Positions 52,749 through 61,211 of a stretch of 64,000 nt of DNA are shown here, piece by piece (position 1 is the first letter of the stretch; each line of letters opens with the position of its first letter). The notes under the pieces were generated by a model. That model searched no databases. It was not told the DNA's origin and saw only the letters and a program-made list of their open reading frames with translations. This DNA is from Psychrobacter sp. NG25. Its GTDB lineage: Bacteria; Pseudomonadota; Gammaproteobacteria; Pseudomonadales; Moraxellaceae. The stretch lies in assembly GCF_015234355.1 (NCBI RefSeq), contig NZ_JADGMV010000005.1, positions 124,001-188,000 of the forward strand, read 5' to 3'. A program made the position numbers and the translations under genes.

Positions 52749-52807
52749 CGGTTTAAAGCCAGTCAGCAGTCTTTGCTAAACGATACAGTTTTAGCTTAGC
52801 CTGCAAT

Positions 52808-52849
52808 AAAAACCCTCCTTATCTGACATAGATAAGGAGGGTTTTTTTT
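52808..52849 (+). terminator. Terminator of AzgA-type permease gene
   Basis: AAACCCTCCTTATCT / AGATAAGGAGGGTTT with loop GACAT and an eight-base T-tract; very strong. Confidence 0.95.
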
Positions 52850-53083
52850 GATATAACTGTTATACCGAGACTTTTATACCGAGTGTTAGCCCATTGAGAT
52901 GACTATCGAGTGAATTGAAGGCATACGCTAGTATTTTTGATACTGATATCTGGCGCTGTAATGACAATCAATCGGCAATAGTAAACAAAAAAACGTAACC
53001 AAAGCGTCATGGCTGAAAAAATCTATATAAGTTATTGTTATTTAAGGGCTTATTTATTGATAGAAATGAGAAAAATCGTTAGT

Positions 53084-53111
53084 TTGAATTTTTTTTTCAT
53101 GATATTATAAT
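53084..53111 (+). promoter_or_regulatory. Likely sigma-70 promoter of putA
   Basis: TTGAAT (53084-53089), 16-bp T-rich spacer, perfect TATAAT (53106-53111). Transcription start near 53118 gives a leader of about 415 nt before putA. Confidence 0.6.
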
Positions 53112-53277
53112 CACGTTAAGCGCATCACCTCAATCAACGCCGTAGAGGTTTTTCTTACAGTGAATTAGCGTCAGCTAAGATGATAGATTGGTATTTATTA
53201 AAGCGACCGTATGTCGTTTCGATAAACTGGTATCTGACCATCATACTCCTTTCACTACTAACAAGAAGAAGGCACTA

Positions 53278-53316
53278 ATGCCGCTTAGCTTTGCGTTGTT
53301 GCCTTTGTATTGTTAG
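53278..53316 (+). CDS. Putative 12-aa leader peptide upstream of putA
   Basis: ATG to TAG encodes MPLSFALLPLYC. It is preceded by AGAAGAAGG at ideal spacing, a stronger ribosome-binding site than that of putA itself. Leu is prominent (4 of 12) and Pro occurs twice. About 40 bp after its stop lies a terminator-like hairpin (53356-53382). The layout suggests translation-coupled control of putA, but there is no direct proof that the peptide is made. Confidence 0.4.
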   Translation: MPLSFALLPLYC

Positions 53317-53355
53317 CGTAGCCCGTTTAACAGTCGAACGACCTACTTAACCGTC

Positions 53356-53382
53356 TCCAGCCTCTGCTGGATTTTTAGTTTT
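53356..53382 (+). terminator. Terminator-like hairpin in the putA leader
   Basis: TCCAGC / GCTGGA with loop CTCT (53356-53371), then TTTTTAGTTTT. Located between the short leader ORF and putA, so it could act as an attenuator. The six-pair stem is modest. Confidence 0.5.
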
Positions 53383-53535
53383 GTGATGGCGCCGTTTGGT
53401 CTTTTGATTATTACTGTGAGTATCCGTTAATAACCACTATTCAGTTTAATAGCGGTTGTGAGCCGTCACACAGGACGATCAGACTTCCTAAAGCACCATT
53501 TATTATGGTTTTTAAACGATAGTTATGGAGTTATT

Positions 53536-56500
53536 ATGAACCCAGTAGACCAGTTTACCCCGCAAGAGCCTATCTTGTTTTCTGCTGTTGATTTGCTGAA
53601 GCCGGCATATCTTACCCAGTCATTAGAAACGCTACATACCCGTATCTCACCGCTATATAGTGTGGATGAAGTGCGTTGGTTGTCTGAGCTGTTACCGCTT
53701 GCCAAACCTAGTGATGAAGAGCGCGATGCTGCTGCTGAGCAAACGCGTAAATTGGTCGAGCATGTGCGTAATGACGGCAAAGCCGTCAAAATGGTCGATT
53801 CATTGTTGCTTGAGTATAGCCTTGATACCCAAGAAGGTATCTTGCTCATGAGCTTGGCAGAAGCCTTGATTCGTGTGCCAGATAACTATACGGCTGATGC
53901 GCTGATTCATGACAAAATGAGTGTGGCTGATTGGAAAAAGCACATCAAAAATGACAACGGCTTTATGGTCAATGCTTCCACTTGGGGCATGATGATGACG
54001 GGCCGCGTCGTGAGCATCGATAGCAGCACGACAGCGTCAGGCTTTTTAGACCGTATGACCAAAAAGATGGGCGAGCCTGTCATTCGTAGTGCGATGCAAA
54101 AAGCCATGCGTATCATGGGTCATCAGTTCGTATTGGGCGAAACCATTGAAGACGCCAATAAAAATAGCCAACCGTATCGCAACAGAGGTTACACCTATTC
54201 ATTCGATATGCTAGGTGAAGCGGCCATCACGCACAGAGATGCTGAAAAATACTTCAACGACTACCTGCATGCCATCAAAGCCACTGCGAGCATTAAAGTC
54301 AAAGACGGCATGCCAAAGCCATCAGTATCTATCAAATTATCAGCACTGCATCCTCGCTATGAAGCCACGCAAGAAACGCAAGTCATGGGACTGCTGCGTC
54401 AACGCTGCATGTTGCTCATCGAAGCGGCACGTGAGGTCAATGTTGATCTGAGTATTGATGCTGAAGAAGCGGATCGTCTTGAGATTTCTCTAAAACTGTT
54501 TGAGTCTCTATACCGTGATAACTTGACGGCTGGCTGGGATGGTTTGGGTATCGTTGTACAGGGTTACTCTAAACGCGCTATCGCAGTCCTCGCTTGGTTG
54601 GCTTGTCTCTCAAGTGAAGTAGGCGACCGCATCCCAGTACGCTTAGTTAAAGGCGCTTATTGGGATACAGAGATCAAACTGGCTCAGCAAAAAGGTCTAT
54701 CAGGCTATCCTGTTTGGACTCGTAAAGAAGGCACGGATACCGCCTATCTCGCTTGTGCCCGTTTCTTATTATCAGATCATTTGCGCGGGCTAATCTGGCC
54801 ACAGTTTGCAACGCATAACGCTCACACACTTGCGTCAATCATTACGATGAGCGCGCACAGAGACTTTGAGTTCCAGCGTTTGCATGGCATGGGTGATGCG
54901 CTTTACGATCATATTTTAGATGCGTATAAGATTCCTGTACGTATTTATGCACCAGTCGGCGCGCACAAAGACTTGCTGCCGTACTTGGTACGTCGTTTGC
55001 TTGAGAACGGCGCAAATAGCTCGTTTGTCCATCAGTTACTAGACAAGTCTTATCCTATCGATAAGCTGACTGTGCATCCATATGACAAGCTGCTAGCCAA
55101 TGCCGCGTTGAACAATCCAGATATCCCATTGCCATCAGGAATCTATGGCGAACGTCGTGCCAGTTTTGGTCCTAATATCTTTATTGATTCGCAGTGGGCT
55201 CCGTTTACAGCGGCTATCGATAGCTACTTAGACAAGGCTTGGTCAGCGACACCTATCATCAATGGCAAAGCCATTAATGATTACGAAGTCGATGGCACAA
55301 CGCATCAGCTGGATGCTCAGACAGTACATGCACCTTGGAACCATGAAGTTAGCGCTGGTGAAGTCAAATACGCCAACGCTCAATTGGCTCGCCAAGCCAT
55401 CGATGCGGCTGTTGCTGGTCAAAACGAGTGGCAAAACGTATCAGCTGCAAAGCGTGCTGAGATTTTGCGTAAGATTGCAGAGTTATATGAAGAGAACTAT
55501 GCTGAATTGATGGCATTGTGCCAAGTCGAAGCAGGTAAAACTCTGCAAGATGGTATTGATGAGATCAAAGAAGCAGTTGATTTCTGTCGTTTTTATGCAG
55601 ATGAAGCCGAGCGTTTAGAAGCGACTGCTTATGAGTTTACCGATTTATCTGGTAAACAAGCACGCCAAGTCTATAAAGCACGTGGTACTTTTGTGTGTAT
55701 CAGTCCATGGAACTTCCCATTGGCAATCTACACAGGTCAAATCGTGGCGGCACTAGCTGCAGGTAACACGGTAGTGGCCAAACCTGCTGAACAAACCAGT
55801 TTGATCGCTCATTTTGGTGCACAGTTAATGTATCAAGCAGGTATTCCAGCAGCGGCACTGCAATTGGTCACTGGTGCAGGTGATGTGGGCGGCGCATTGA
55901 CGGCAGCTGACAATATCGCAGGTGTGATATTTACCGGCTCTACTCAGACCGCGCAGCGTATCAATCAAAGCCTAAACGACCATGCCCAAACCAGTGGTGA
56001 GCTGCCAGTATTTATTGCAGAAACGGGTGGTCAGAACGCGATGATCGTTGATTCAACGGCATTGCCAGAGCAGGTTGTTAGAGACGCCGTATTATCAGCG
56101 TTTGGTTCAGCGGGTCAACGTTGTTCAGCTTGCCGTATCTTGTGTGTGCAAGAAGAGATGGCAGATGATTTGATTGAACTACTACAAGGTAACATGGCAG
56201 AACTATCTGTTGGCAATCCACTGTATGCTGCCACCGATGTGGGCCCAGTAATTGATGCGGATGCCAAGCAAGGTCTAGAGGCACATATCGCGCGTATGGC
56301 AGCAGAGCCAACCGCGACGATTTTGGCACAAACGCCAATGAGCTCAACCTCAGTCGTGAGCCAAGATGAGTCTACGTTTGTACTACCAACAGCGATTGAA
56401 GTGAAAAGCATCGATGTCATCGGCGGTGAGCACTTTGGCCCAATCTTGCATGTATTGCGTTACCAAGCTCGTGATTTGAACAAGCTGATTGATGCGATTA

Positions 56501-56787
56501 ATGCAACAGGTTTTGGTTTGACTTTGGGTATCCACAGTCGTATCGAAACCACCACTGAGAACATCGAGCGTCGCGCGTTTGTCGGTAATACCTATATTAA
56601 CCGTAACCAGATTGGTGCCGTGGTCAACGTTCAGCCATTTGGTGGCTGTGGTCTGTCTGGTACTGGCCCTAAAGCGGGTGGTCCACACTACGTATCACGC
56701 CTCATGCAGCTAATCTCAGAGCCGGCGACTGATATCGAGGCTAGCAATAGCCAAGCCCAAACCACCACTCAAACAGAACTTGCATAA
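53536..56787 (+). CDS. putA: Bifunctional proline dehydrogenase / P5C dehydrogenase PutA
   Basis: Oxidises proline to glutamate in two steps, linked to FAD and NAD+. From ATG 53536 (GGAG eight bases upstream) it has 1083 aa. There is no N-terminal ribbon-helix-helix domain, so it should not bind DNA. The helical N-terminal part leads to the proline dehydrogenase barrel (VSIKLSALHPRYE, LSIDAEEADR, RLVKGAYWDTEIK, FATHNAHTLASI). The aldehyde dehydrogenase half has CISPWNFPLAIYTGQI, ETGGQNAMIV and GSAGQRCSACRIL with catalytic Cys863. It stops soon after GGCGLSGTGPKAGGPHY. The usual C-terminal domain of long PutAs is missing here and appears encoded by the next gene. The frame back to GTG 53458 is not used. 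Confidence 0.96.
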   Translation: MNPVDQFTPQEPILFSAVDLLKPAYLTQSLETLHTRISPLYSVDEVRWLSELLPLAKPSDEERDAAAEQTRKLVEHVRNDGKAVKMVDSLLLEYSLDTQEGILLMSLAEALIRVPDNYTADALIHDKMSVADWKKHIKNDNGFMVNASTWGMMMTGRVVSIDSSTTASGFLDRMTKKMGEPVIRSAMQKAMRIMGHQFVLGETIEDANKNSQPYRNRGYTYSFDMLGEAAITHRDAEKYFNDYLHAIKATASIKVKDGMPKPSVSIKLSALHPRYEATQETQVMGLLRQRCMLLIEAAREVNVDLSIDAEEADRLEISLKLFESLYRDNLTAGWDGLGIVVQGYSKRAIAVLAWLACLSSEVGDRIPVRLVKGAYWDTEIKLAQQKGLSGYPVWTRKEGTDTAYLACARFLLSDHLRGLIWPQFATHNAHTLASIITMSAHRDFEFQRLHGMGDALYDHILDAYKIPVRIYAPVGAHKDLLPYLVRRLLENGANSSFVHQLLDKSYPIDKLTVHPYDKLLANAALNNPDIPLPSGIYGERRASFGPNIFIDSQWAPFTAAIDSYLDKAWSATPIINGKAINDYEVDGTTHQLDAQTVHAPWNHEVSAGEVKYANAQLARQAIDAAVAGQNEWQNVSAAKRAEILRKIAELYEENYAELMALCQVEAGKTLQDGIDEIKEAVDFCRFYADEAERLEATAYEFTDLSGKQARQVYKARGTFVCISPWNFPLAIYTGQIVAALAAGNTVVAKPAEQTSLIAHFGAQLMYQAGIPAAALQLVTGAGDVGGALTAADNIAGVIFTGSTQTAQRINQSLNDHAQTSGELPVFIAETGGQNAMIVDSTALPEQVVRDAVLSAFGSAGQRCSACRILCVQEEMADDLIELLQGNMAELSVGNPLYAATDVGPVIDADAKQGLEAHIARMAAEPTATILAQTPMSSTSVVSQDESTFVLPTAIEVKSIDVIGGEHFGPILHVLRYQARDLNKLIDAINATGFGLTLGIHSRIETTTENIERRAFVGNTYINRNQIGAVVNVQPFGGCGLSGTGPKAGGPHYVSRLMQLISEPATDIEASNSQAQTTTQTELA

Positions 56788-56798
56788 GGAGTAGCATC

Positions 56799-57488
56799 AT
56801 GGCGACTGAATTCAAAAAAAATCATGCACAGGTCTGTGAGTCTTGGAGATTACTGGGCGCAGTGAATCGTGCAACCTATCTACAGGCGGCCATTCCAAAG
56901 CTGGCGCTGTTAACTGGTGATGCCAACAAAGCCAAGCGCTTATTCAATCATCTATTGAGTGCAGCACCTAGTCTGGATGAGATGCATCGTATGGTTGGTG
57001 CCACTGGTGAGTCAAACGACTTGTACGTCACTGGCCGTGGTAAGACGATGGTTGTGGGCGGTGAGTCTGCTAGAGCAATGGCAGTGTTAGGGCAGTTAAT
57101 AGCAGCGTTATTGACAGGCAATGAAGTCATACTGCATGGCCCAAGCCAAGATGAGATGTGCATCGAGGCGGCAAAAGTGCTTTATGAAACAGGCATCAGC
57201 GAAGATGTATTGAGCGTTGCTAATGACTCACAGACCATTACTTTGTTGCATATCGATCGTCTTGCACAAGTGGCAGTGTCTGGTAGCCGAGCTGATGCAC
57301 AGACAATCAGCCAAGAACTGGCTAATACTGATGGTATTTTGACGCAGGTGATCAGCGTGACGGATATGGAAGGTTTGTCAGAGATGCTAACGCCTGATTA
57401 TCTGCATCGTTTTGTCACTGAGCGTGTTAAAACAATCAATACCACCGCTATCGGTGGTAATGCGAGTTTACTTGAGCTTGGGACATAA
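56799..57488 (+). CDS. Stand-alone PutA C-terminal domain protein
   Basis: A 229-aa protein starting 11 bp after putA, with GGAG upstream, so it is co-translated. Its order of segments (MVGATGESNDLYVTGRGKTM, AVLGQLIAALLTGNEVILHG, VAVSGSRADAQTISQELANT, ending VKTINTTAIGGNASLLELG) matches the C-terminal domain of long PutAs, whose final motif is of the form SVNTxAxGGNASL. In those proteins this aldehyde-dehydrogenase-like domain lacks a catalytic Cys, packs on the active domain and helps close the substrate-channelling tunnel. Here the catalytic Cys motif is likewise absent. As a separate gene it probably assembles with PutA in trans. This is inference from motif similarity. Confidence 0.78.
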   Translation: MATEFKKNHAQVCESWRLLGAVNRATYLQAAIPKLALLTGDANKAKRLFNHLLSAAPSLDEMHRMVGATGESNDLYVTGRGKTMVVGGESARAMAVLGQLIAALLTGNEVILHGPSQDEMCIEAAKVLYETGISEDVLSVANDSQTITLLHIDRLAQVAVSGSRADAQTISQELANTDGILTQVISVTDMEGLSEMLTPDYLHRFVTERVKTINTTAIGGNASLLELGT

Positions 57489-57538
57489 GAAAAATGAAAT
57501 GTGCTAGGTAGAAAGACACTACTTAGCATCGTTCCAAT

Positions 57539-57597
57539 AACGGTTAATGTTTATTTTTAAGGGCCTAAAAGCTTTTGGAAATAGGCATTAACCGTTT
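57539..57597 (+). terminator. Terminator of the putA operon
   Basis: AACGGTTAATG (57539-57549) pairs with CATTAACCGTT (57586-57596), followed by TTTTT; the 36-nt loop can form an inner CCTAAAAGCTTTTGG hairpin. Confidence 0.75.
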
Positions 57598-57673
57598 TTT
57601 TGTGACTGATTTTCAAGTATTTCATATTTCAGGTGGTGACTAGTTAAAATCTTATGAACGATATTTTAGCGCT

Positions 57674-57815
57674 TGTCGGCAAACAACAGTAGTGCTATTA
57701 TCATAAAACCTGACCAAATGGTCATCTTTCAAAGTGATGTTATCACTAACACCAAATCGCTTAGACCAAAATTATTAATGAGGCTGCCGACACCTGCTAC
57801 TAGGGACTGTTAGTA
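57674..57815 (+). promoter_or_regulatory. Candidate structured RNA leader of the second NCS2 permease
   Basis: A perfect 8-bp closing stem TGTCGGCA (57674-57681) / TGCCGACA (57785-57792) encloses TGACC-AAAT-GGTCA (57711-57724) and AGTGAT-GTT-ATCACT (57733-57747). A further TACTA/TAGTA pair (57798-57802, 57811-57815) lies close to the start codon. It follows the putA-operon terminator and is oriented toward the permease. Hairpin loops are too small for the classical purine riboswitch. Confidence 0.42.
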
Positions 57816-57849
57816 AACTTAAAAATATATGAATCAAGGAAGATTGATA

Positions 57850-59211
57850 GTGCCTAACTCTGTAGAGTCTCAGAAAAACAACGAGTTGATGTATCAGCTC
57901 AATGACAATCCTAGTTTTTGGCCAGCAAGCTTCGCGGCTTTACAACATCTATTGGCCAGTATCGTTGCTATTGTTACACCTACTTTGATTGTCGCTGGCA
58001 CCTTAGGCTTGGGTGAGTATGTCCCTTATTTGATTAGCTGTGCTCTCATATCCTCTGGTATTGGCACTTATATTCAATGTAAAAAAATAGGCCCTGTAGG
58101 TGCGGGTATGTTAAGTTTGCAAGGGACCAGCTTTGCTTTTTTGACAGCGATTATCTCTGCTGGCTTGATTGTAAAAGGGCGGGGTGGTTCACCAGAAGAT
58201 ATTTTGGCCACTATCTTTGGGGTTAGTTTTTGCGCCGCCTTTGTCGAAGTTGTACTAAGTCGTTTTATTCATAAATTAAAAAGAATATTTACGCCCGTTG
58301 TCACTGGTACTATTATTATTCTCATTGGTGTTCCATTGATCGAAGTAGCCATGACTGATATTGCAGGTGGCTTTGGTGCTGAAGATTTTGGTAGCTTACA
58401 GAACCTGTTTCTGGGTATGGTTGTACTGGTATCGGTGATTGCCTTTAACCGCTCAAAAAATCCCTTGTTAAGACTTTCCTCGATTGTCATTGCTTTAGTA
58501 CTAGGTATGTTAGCTGCCTTTTTTATGGGCAGGTTGGATTTTTCTTCATTGAGCAATGTTGGGTTCGTGACGGTTCCTATACCCTTTAGATTTGGTTTTC
58601 AATTTGATATTGCTGCCTTTATTCCATTAGCTATTTTATATTGTGTAAGCGCTCTTGAGACGACAGGCGATCTAACGGCGAATGCAGTGGTGTCAAAAGA
58701 GCCTGTCACAGGACCTGTCTATCTCAATCGAATTCAAGGTGGGGTATTGGCAGATGGCGTGAACTCTATGATTGCTGCGACTTTAAACAGTATGCCATCG
58801 ACGACCTTTAGCCAAAACAATGGCGTTATAGCACTTACCGGAGTCGCCAGCCGCCATGTCGGGATTTATATTGCCGCTCTTATGATTATTATTGGGATGT
58901 TCCCGATCTTTGGCGCGCTATTGCAAACCATGCCTCAGCCAGTACTAGGTGGTGCAACGCTAGTAATGTTTGGCACAGTAGCAGTGGCAGGTATCAAGGT
59001 ATTGTCGACCGCCAAGCTCGACCGTCGCGATATGTTGATTGTCGCGACCTCTGTCGGAATGGGTATTGGTGTGTCTATGGTGCCTGAGGTGTTATCACAT
59101 GTGCCCGAATTGATACGTAACGTGCTGATATCACCTGTAGCAATCGGTGCTATCACAGCCATTACATTAAGTTTGTTTTTACCAGTGGATACTCAGGACG
59201 CTGATATATAA
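57850..59211 (+). CDS. NCS2 xanthine/uracil-type permease (XanP/UraA-like)
   Basis: Inner-membrane nucleobase:proton symporter of about 453 aa. Motifs are ALQHLLASIVAIVTPTLIV near the N-terminus (the QH pair is conserved in NCS2), VGAGMLSLQGTSFAF, ALETTGDLTANAVVS and STTFSQNNGVIALTGVASR (NAT signature region). Its position upstream of xdhA-xdhB suggests xanthine or a related purine as substrate. The frame opens at ATG 57829 without a ribosome-binding site; AAGGAAG seven bases before GTG 57850 favours the latter. It lies 148 bp before xdhA with no terminator, so co-transcription is likely. Confidence 0.9.
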   Translation: MPNSVESQKNNELMYQLNDNPSFWPASFAALQHLLASIVAIVTPTLIVAGTLGLGEYVPYLISCALISSGIGTYIQCKKIGPVGAGMLSLQGTSFAFLTAIISAGLIVKGRGGSPEDILATIFGVSFCAAFVEVVLSRFIHKLKRIFTPVVTGTIIILIGVPLIEVAMTDIAGGFGAEDFGSLQNLFLGMVVLVSVIAFNRSKNPLLRLSSIVIALVLGMLAAFFMGRLDFSSLSNVGFVTVPIPFRFGFQFDIAAFIPLAILYCVSALETTGDLTANAVVSKEPVTGPVYLNRIQGGVLADGVNSMIAATLNSMPSTTFSQNNGVIALTGVASRHVGIYIAALMIIIGMFPIFGALLQTMPQPVLGGATLVMFGTVAVAGIKVLSTAKLDRRDMLIVATSVGMGIGVSMVPEVLSHVPELIRNVLISPVAIGAITAITLSLFLPVDTQDADI

Positions 59212-59359
59212 TAAAAATATAGTTCATCCTTTATTAAGCACTATTATTATGTGATATGTATTAAATATAGATTGATTGTTTTGAGCCATTTAGCAGATGT
59301 TAGCGGTTTATCTGAGCCGCCTAATTTTATAAAGCCCAATTTTTTAGCCGAGTATTGCT

Positions 59360-60988
59360 ATGATTAGTTTCTATCTGAACGGAAAGCACCATGAGATAAC
59401 CCACCTCAATCCGAATACAACGGTACTTGAGTATTTACGCTTGCACGAACGACAGACCGATACTAAAGAGGGCTGTGGTAGTGGTGACTGCGGTGCCTGT
59501 ACCGTCATGGCGCAACGATTGGCTATAGATGATAGCGAACGTTCTAATACGCCTTTTCATACTCTAAACTCCTGCATTACTTTGCTGTCACTGATGGATG
59601 GTCATCATCTAATGACAGCGGCTTATCTCGCGGACAATCCTGAGCATCATCCAGATCGCGCCTCATTACACCCAGCGCAACAAGCGATGGTTGACTGTCA
59701 CGGTTCGCAGTGTGGATTTTGTACGCCTGGGTTTGTGATGTCGCTTGCCAGCGTTTATGAAAACCATCGTCTGCAAAAAGTGCAGGATGCGACGATAGAT
59801 GAGCTCAGCTATGATGATATTGTCGCTTCAATATCGGGAAATCTGTGTCGCTGTACGGGTTATCGTCCTATTATCGAAGCTGGTCTGGCCATGGGTAATA
59901 TTGGTCAGCAGCGCGACGAAGCGCAGACAGCAGCGAAAGATCTCACGATAGCGCTAGCTACCGATGCGATGGCAACTAGCAAAGCGTCTGTTCCACCGAA
60001 GGATAATGCTATCGAAGCCGCATTGACGCAAGACTCGCGGCAGTTATTTATGCCACAGTCAATTGATGCACTGAATCAAGTACTAGCGGCCAATCCGAAG
60101 GCGACTATTTGGGCAGGCGGGACTGATTTGGGCTTGAGTGTGACGCAGCATTTGGTCGATCATGAAGTGATTGTGCAACTGTCTGCGATTGATGAGCTAA
60201 AATCTTGGTCAGTGGTGGATGCCAATGACAATGCGCTATCAGATGATAAGCAAAACGTAGCATCAGCATCTACAAAATCACTGATACTCGGCGCTGGTAT
60301 GAGTTATAAAAAAATGCTGCCTGTGCTTGAGCAGTATTTTCCTACATTTGCTGCGCTATTTGAACGTATTGCTTCACCACAAATTCGGAATATGGGCACT
60401 ATCGGTGGCAATATTGCTAATGCCTCACCGATTGGCGATTTACCACCGATTCTGTTGGCATTAGATGCGCAGGTTCATTTACGTCATTGTGATACGGCCA
60501 ATCATACTGACGAGTCTCAGGCATCTTACACTGATGAGACGATACCTTTATCAGCATTCTTTTTAGATTATAAAAAAACCAAGCTACGTGCAGGCAGCTA
60601 TGTGGTCGCTATTCACATACCACTTCTGCAAGACAACCAATATCTATACATTCATAAAATTAGTAAGCGTTATGAAGATGATATTTCTGCCTGTCTACTG
60701 GCGGCGAGACTGGATATCTCAGCAGATAGTATGACCATCGAAGATGCCAAATTTGGGCTGGGTGGTATGGCGGCTATTCCTCTGTTAGCGACAAAATCTC
60801 AGCAAGCATTGATTGGACAGCCTTTGACGGTAGCTAGTTTTGAGAAGGCTGCACAAATGCTACCAATGGATGTATCACCAATGACAGATGTGAGAGCGAG
60901 TCGAGAGTATCGTATGCATGTGGTGCAACGACTGCTCATTAAGTGTGGTAAGCAACTGGTAACAGAGCTGCAAACGATAAGCGCTTGA
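59360..60988 (+). CDS. xdhA: Xanthine dehydrogenase small subunit (2Fe-2S / FAD)
   Basis: A 542-aa subunit of the molybdenum enzyme oxidising hypoxanthine and xanthine to urate. Two iron-sulfur clusters: CGSGDCGACTV (about residue 39) and CGFCTPGF with GNLCRCTGYRPI (about 115-175). The FAD domain shows WAGGTDLGLSV and GTIGGNIANASPIGD, and a CO-dehydrogenase-type C-terminal domain follows. All cluster cysteines are intact. A linker of about 50 residues joins the halves. The gap to xdhB is 223 bp, larger than is usual. Confidence 0.96.
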   Translation: MISFYLNGKHHEITHLNPNTTVLEYLRLHERQTDTKEGCGSGDCGACTVMAQRLAIDDSERSNTPFHTLNSCITLLSLMDGHHLMTAAYLADNPEHHPDRASLHPAQQAMVDCHGSQCGFCTPGFVMSLASVYENHRLQKVQDATIDELSYDDIVASISGNLCRCTGYRPIIEAGLAMGNIGQQRDEAQTAAKDLTIALATDAMATSKASVPPKDNAIEAALTQDSRQLFMPQSIDALNQVLAANPKATIWAGGTDLGLSVTQHLVDHEVIVQLSAIDELKSWSVVDANDNALSDDKQNVASASTKSLILGAGMSYKKMLPVLEQYFPTFAALFERIASPQIRNMGTIGGNIANASPIGDLPPILLALDAQVHLRHCDTANHTDESQASYTDETIPLSAFFLDYKKTKLRAGSYVVAIHIPLLQDNQYLYIHKISKRYEDDISACLLAARLDISADSMTIEDAKFGLGGMAAIPLLATKSQQALIGQPLTVASFEKAAQMLPMDVSPMTDVRASREYRMHVVQRLLIKCGKQLVTELQTISA

Positions 60989-61211
60989 TAGAGACAGTGA
61001 ATATCTAAAATGGCTCTAAACTTCCTTTGCCCCAAATATAGATATTTATAACCGTTGTGATTTTGCGACAGTGCCTTTGACAGTAACATTATTAAGTTTA
61101 GCGTCTGACTTAACTTTCAATAGAGCCGTTCGCAACATAGCTTTTATCATACCGTCAAAACGCTAGAAGCCGAACATACAGGTTTGACCAAAAATATAAG
61201 AGAGCCCCATC

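Noticed and set aside
53458..53535. Upstream 26-codon extension of putA from GTG 53458
   Set aside because: ATG 53536 has a clear GGAG site and family-like start; the extension has neither and does not encode a ribbon-helix-helix domain.
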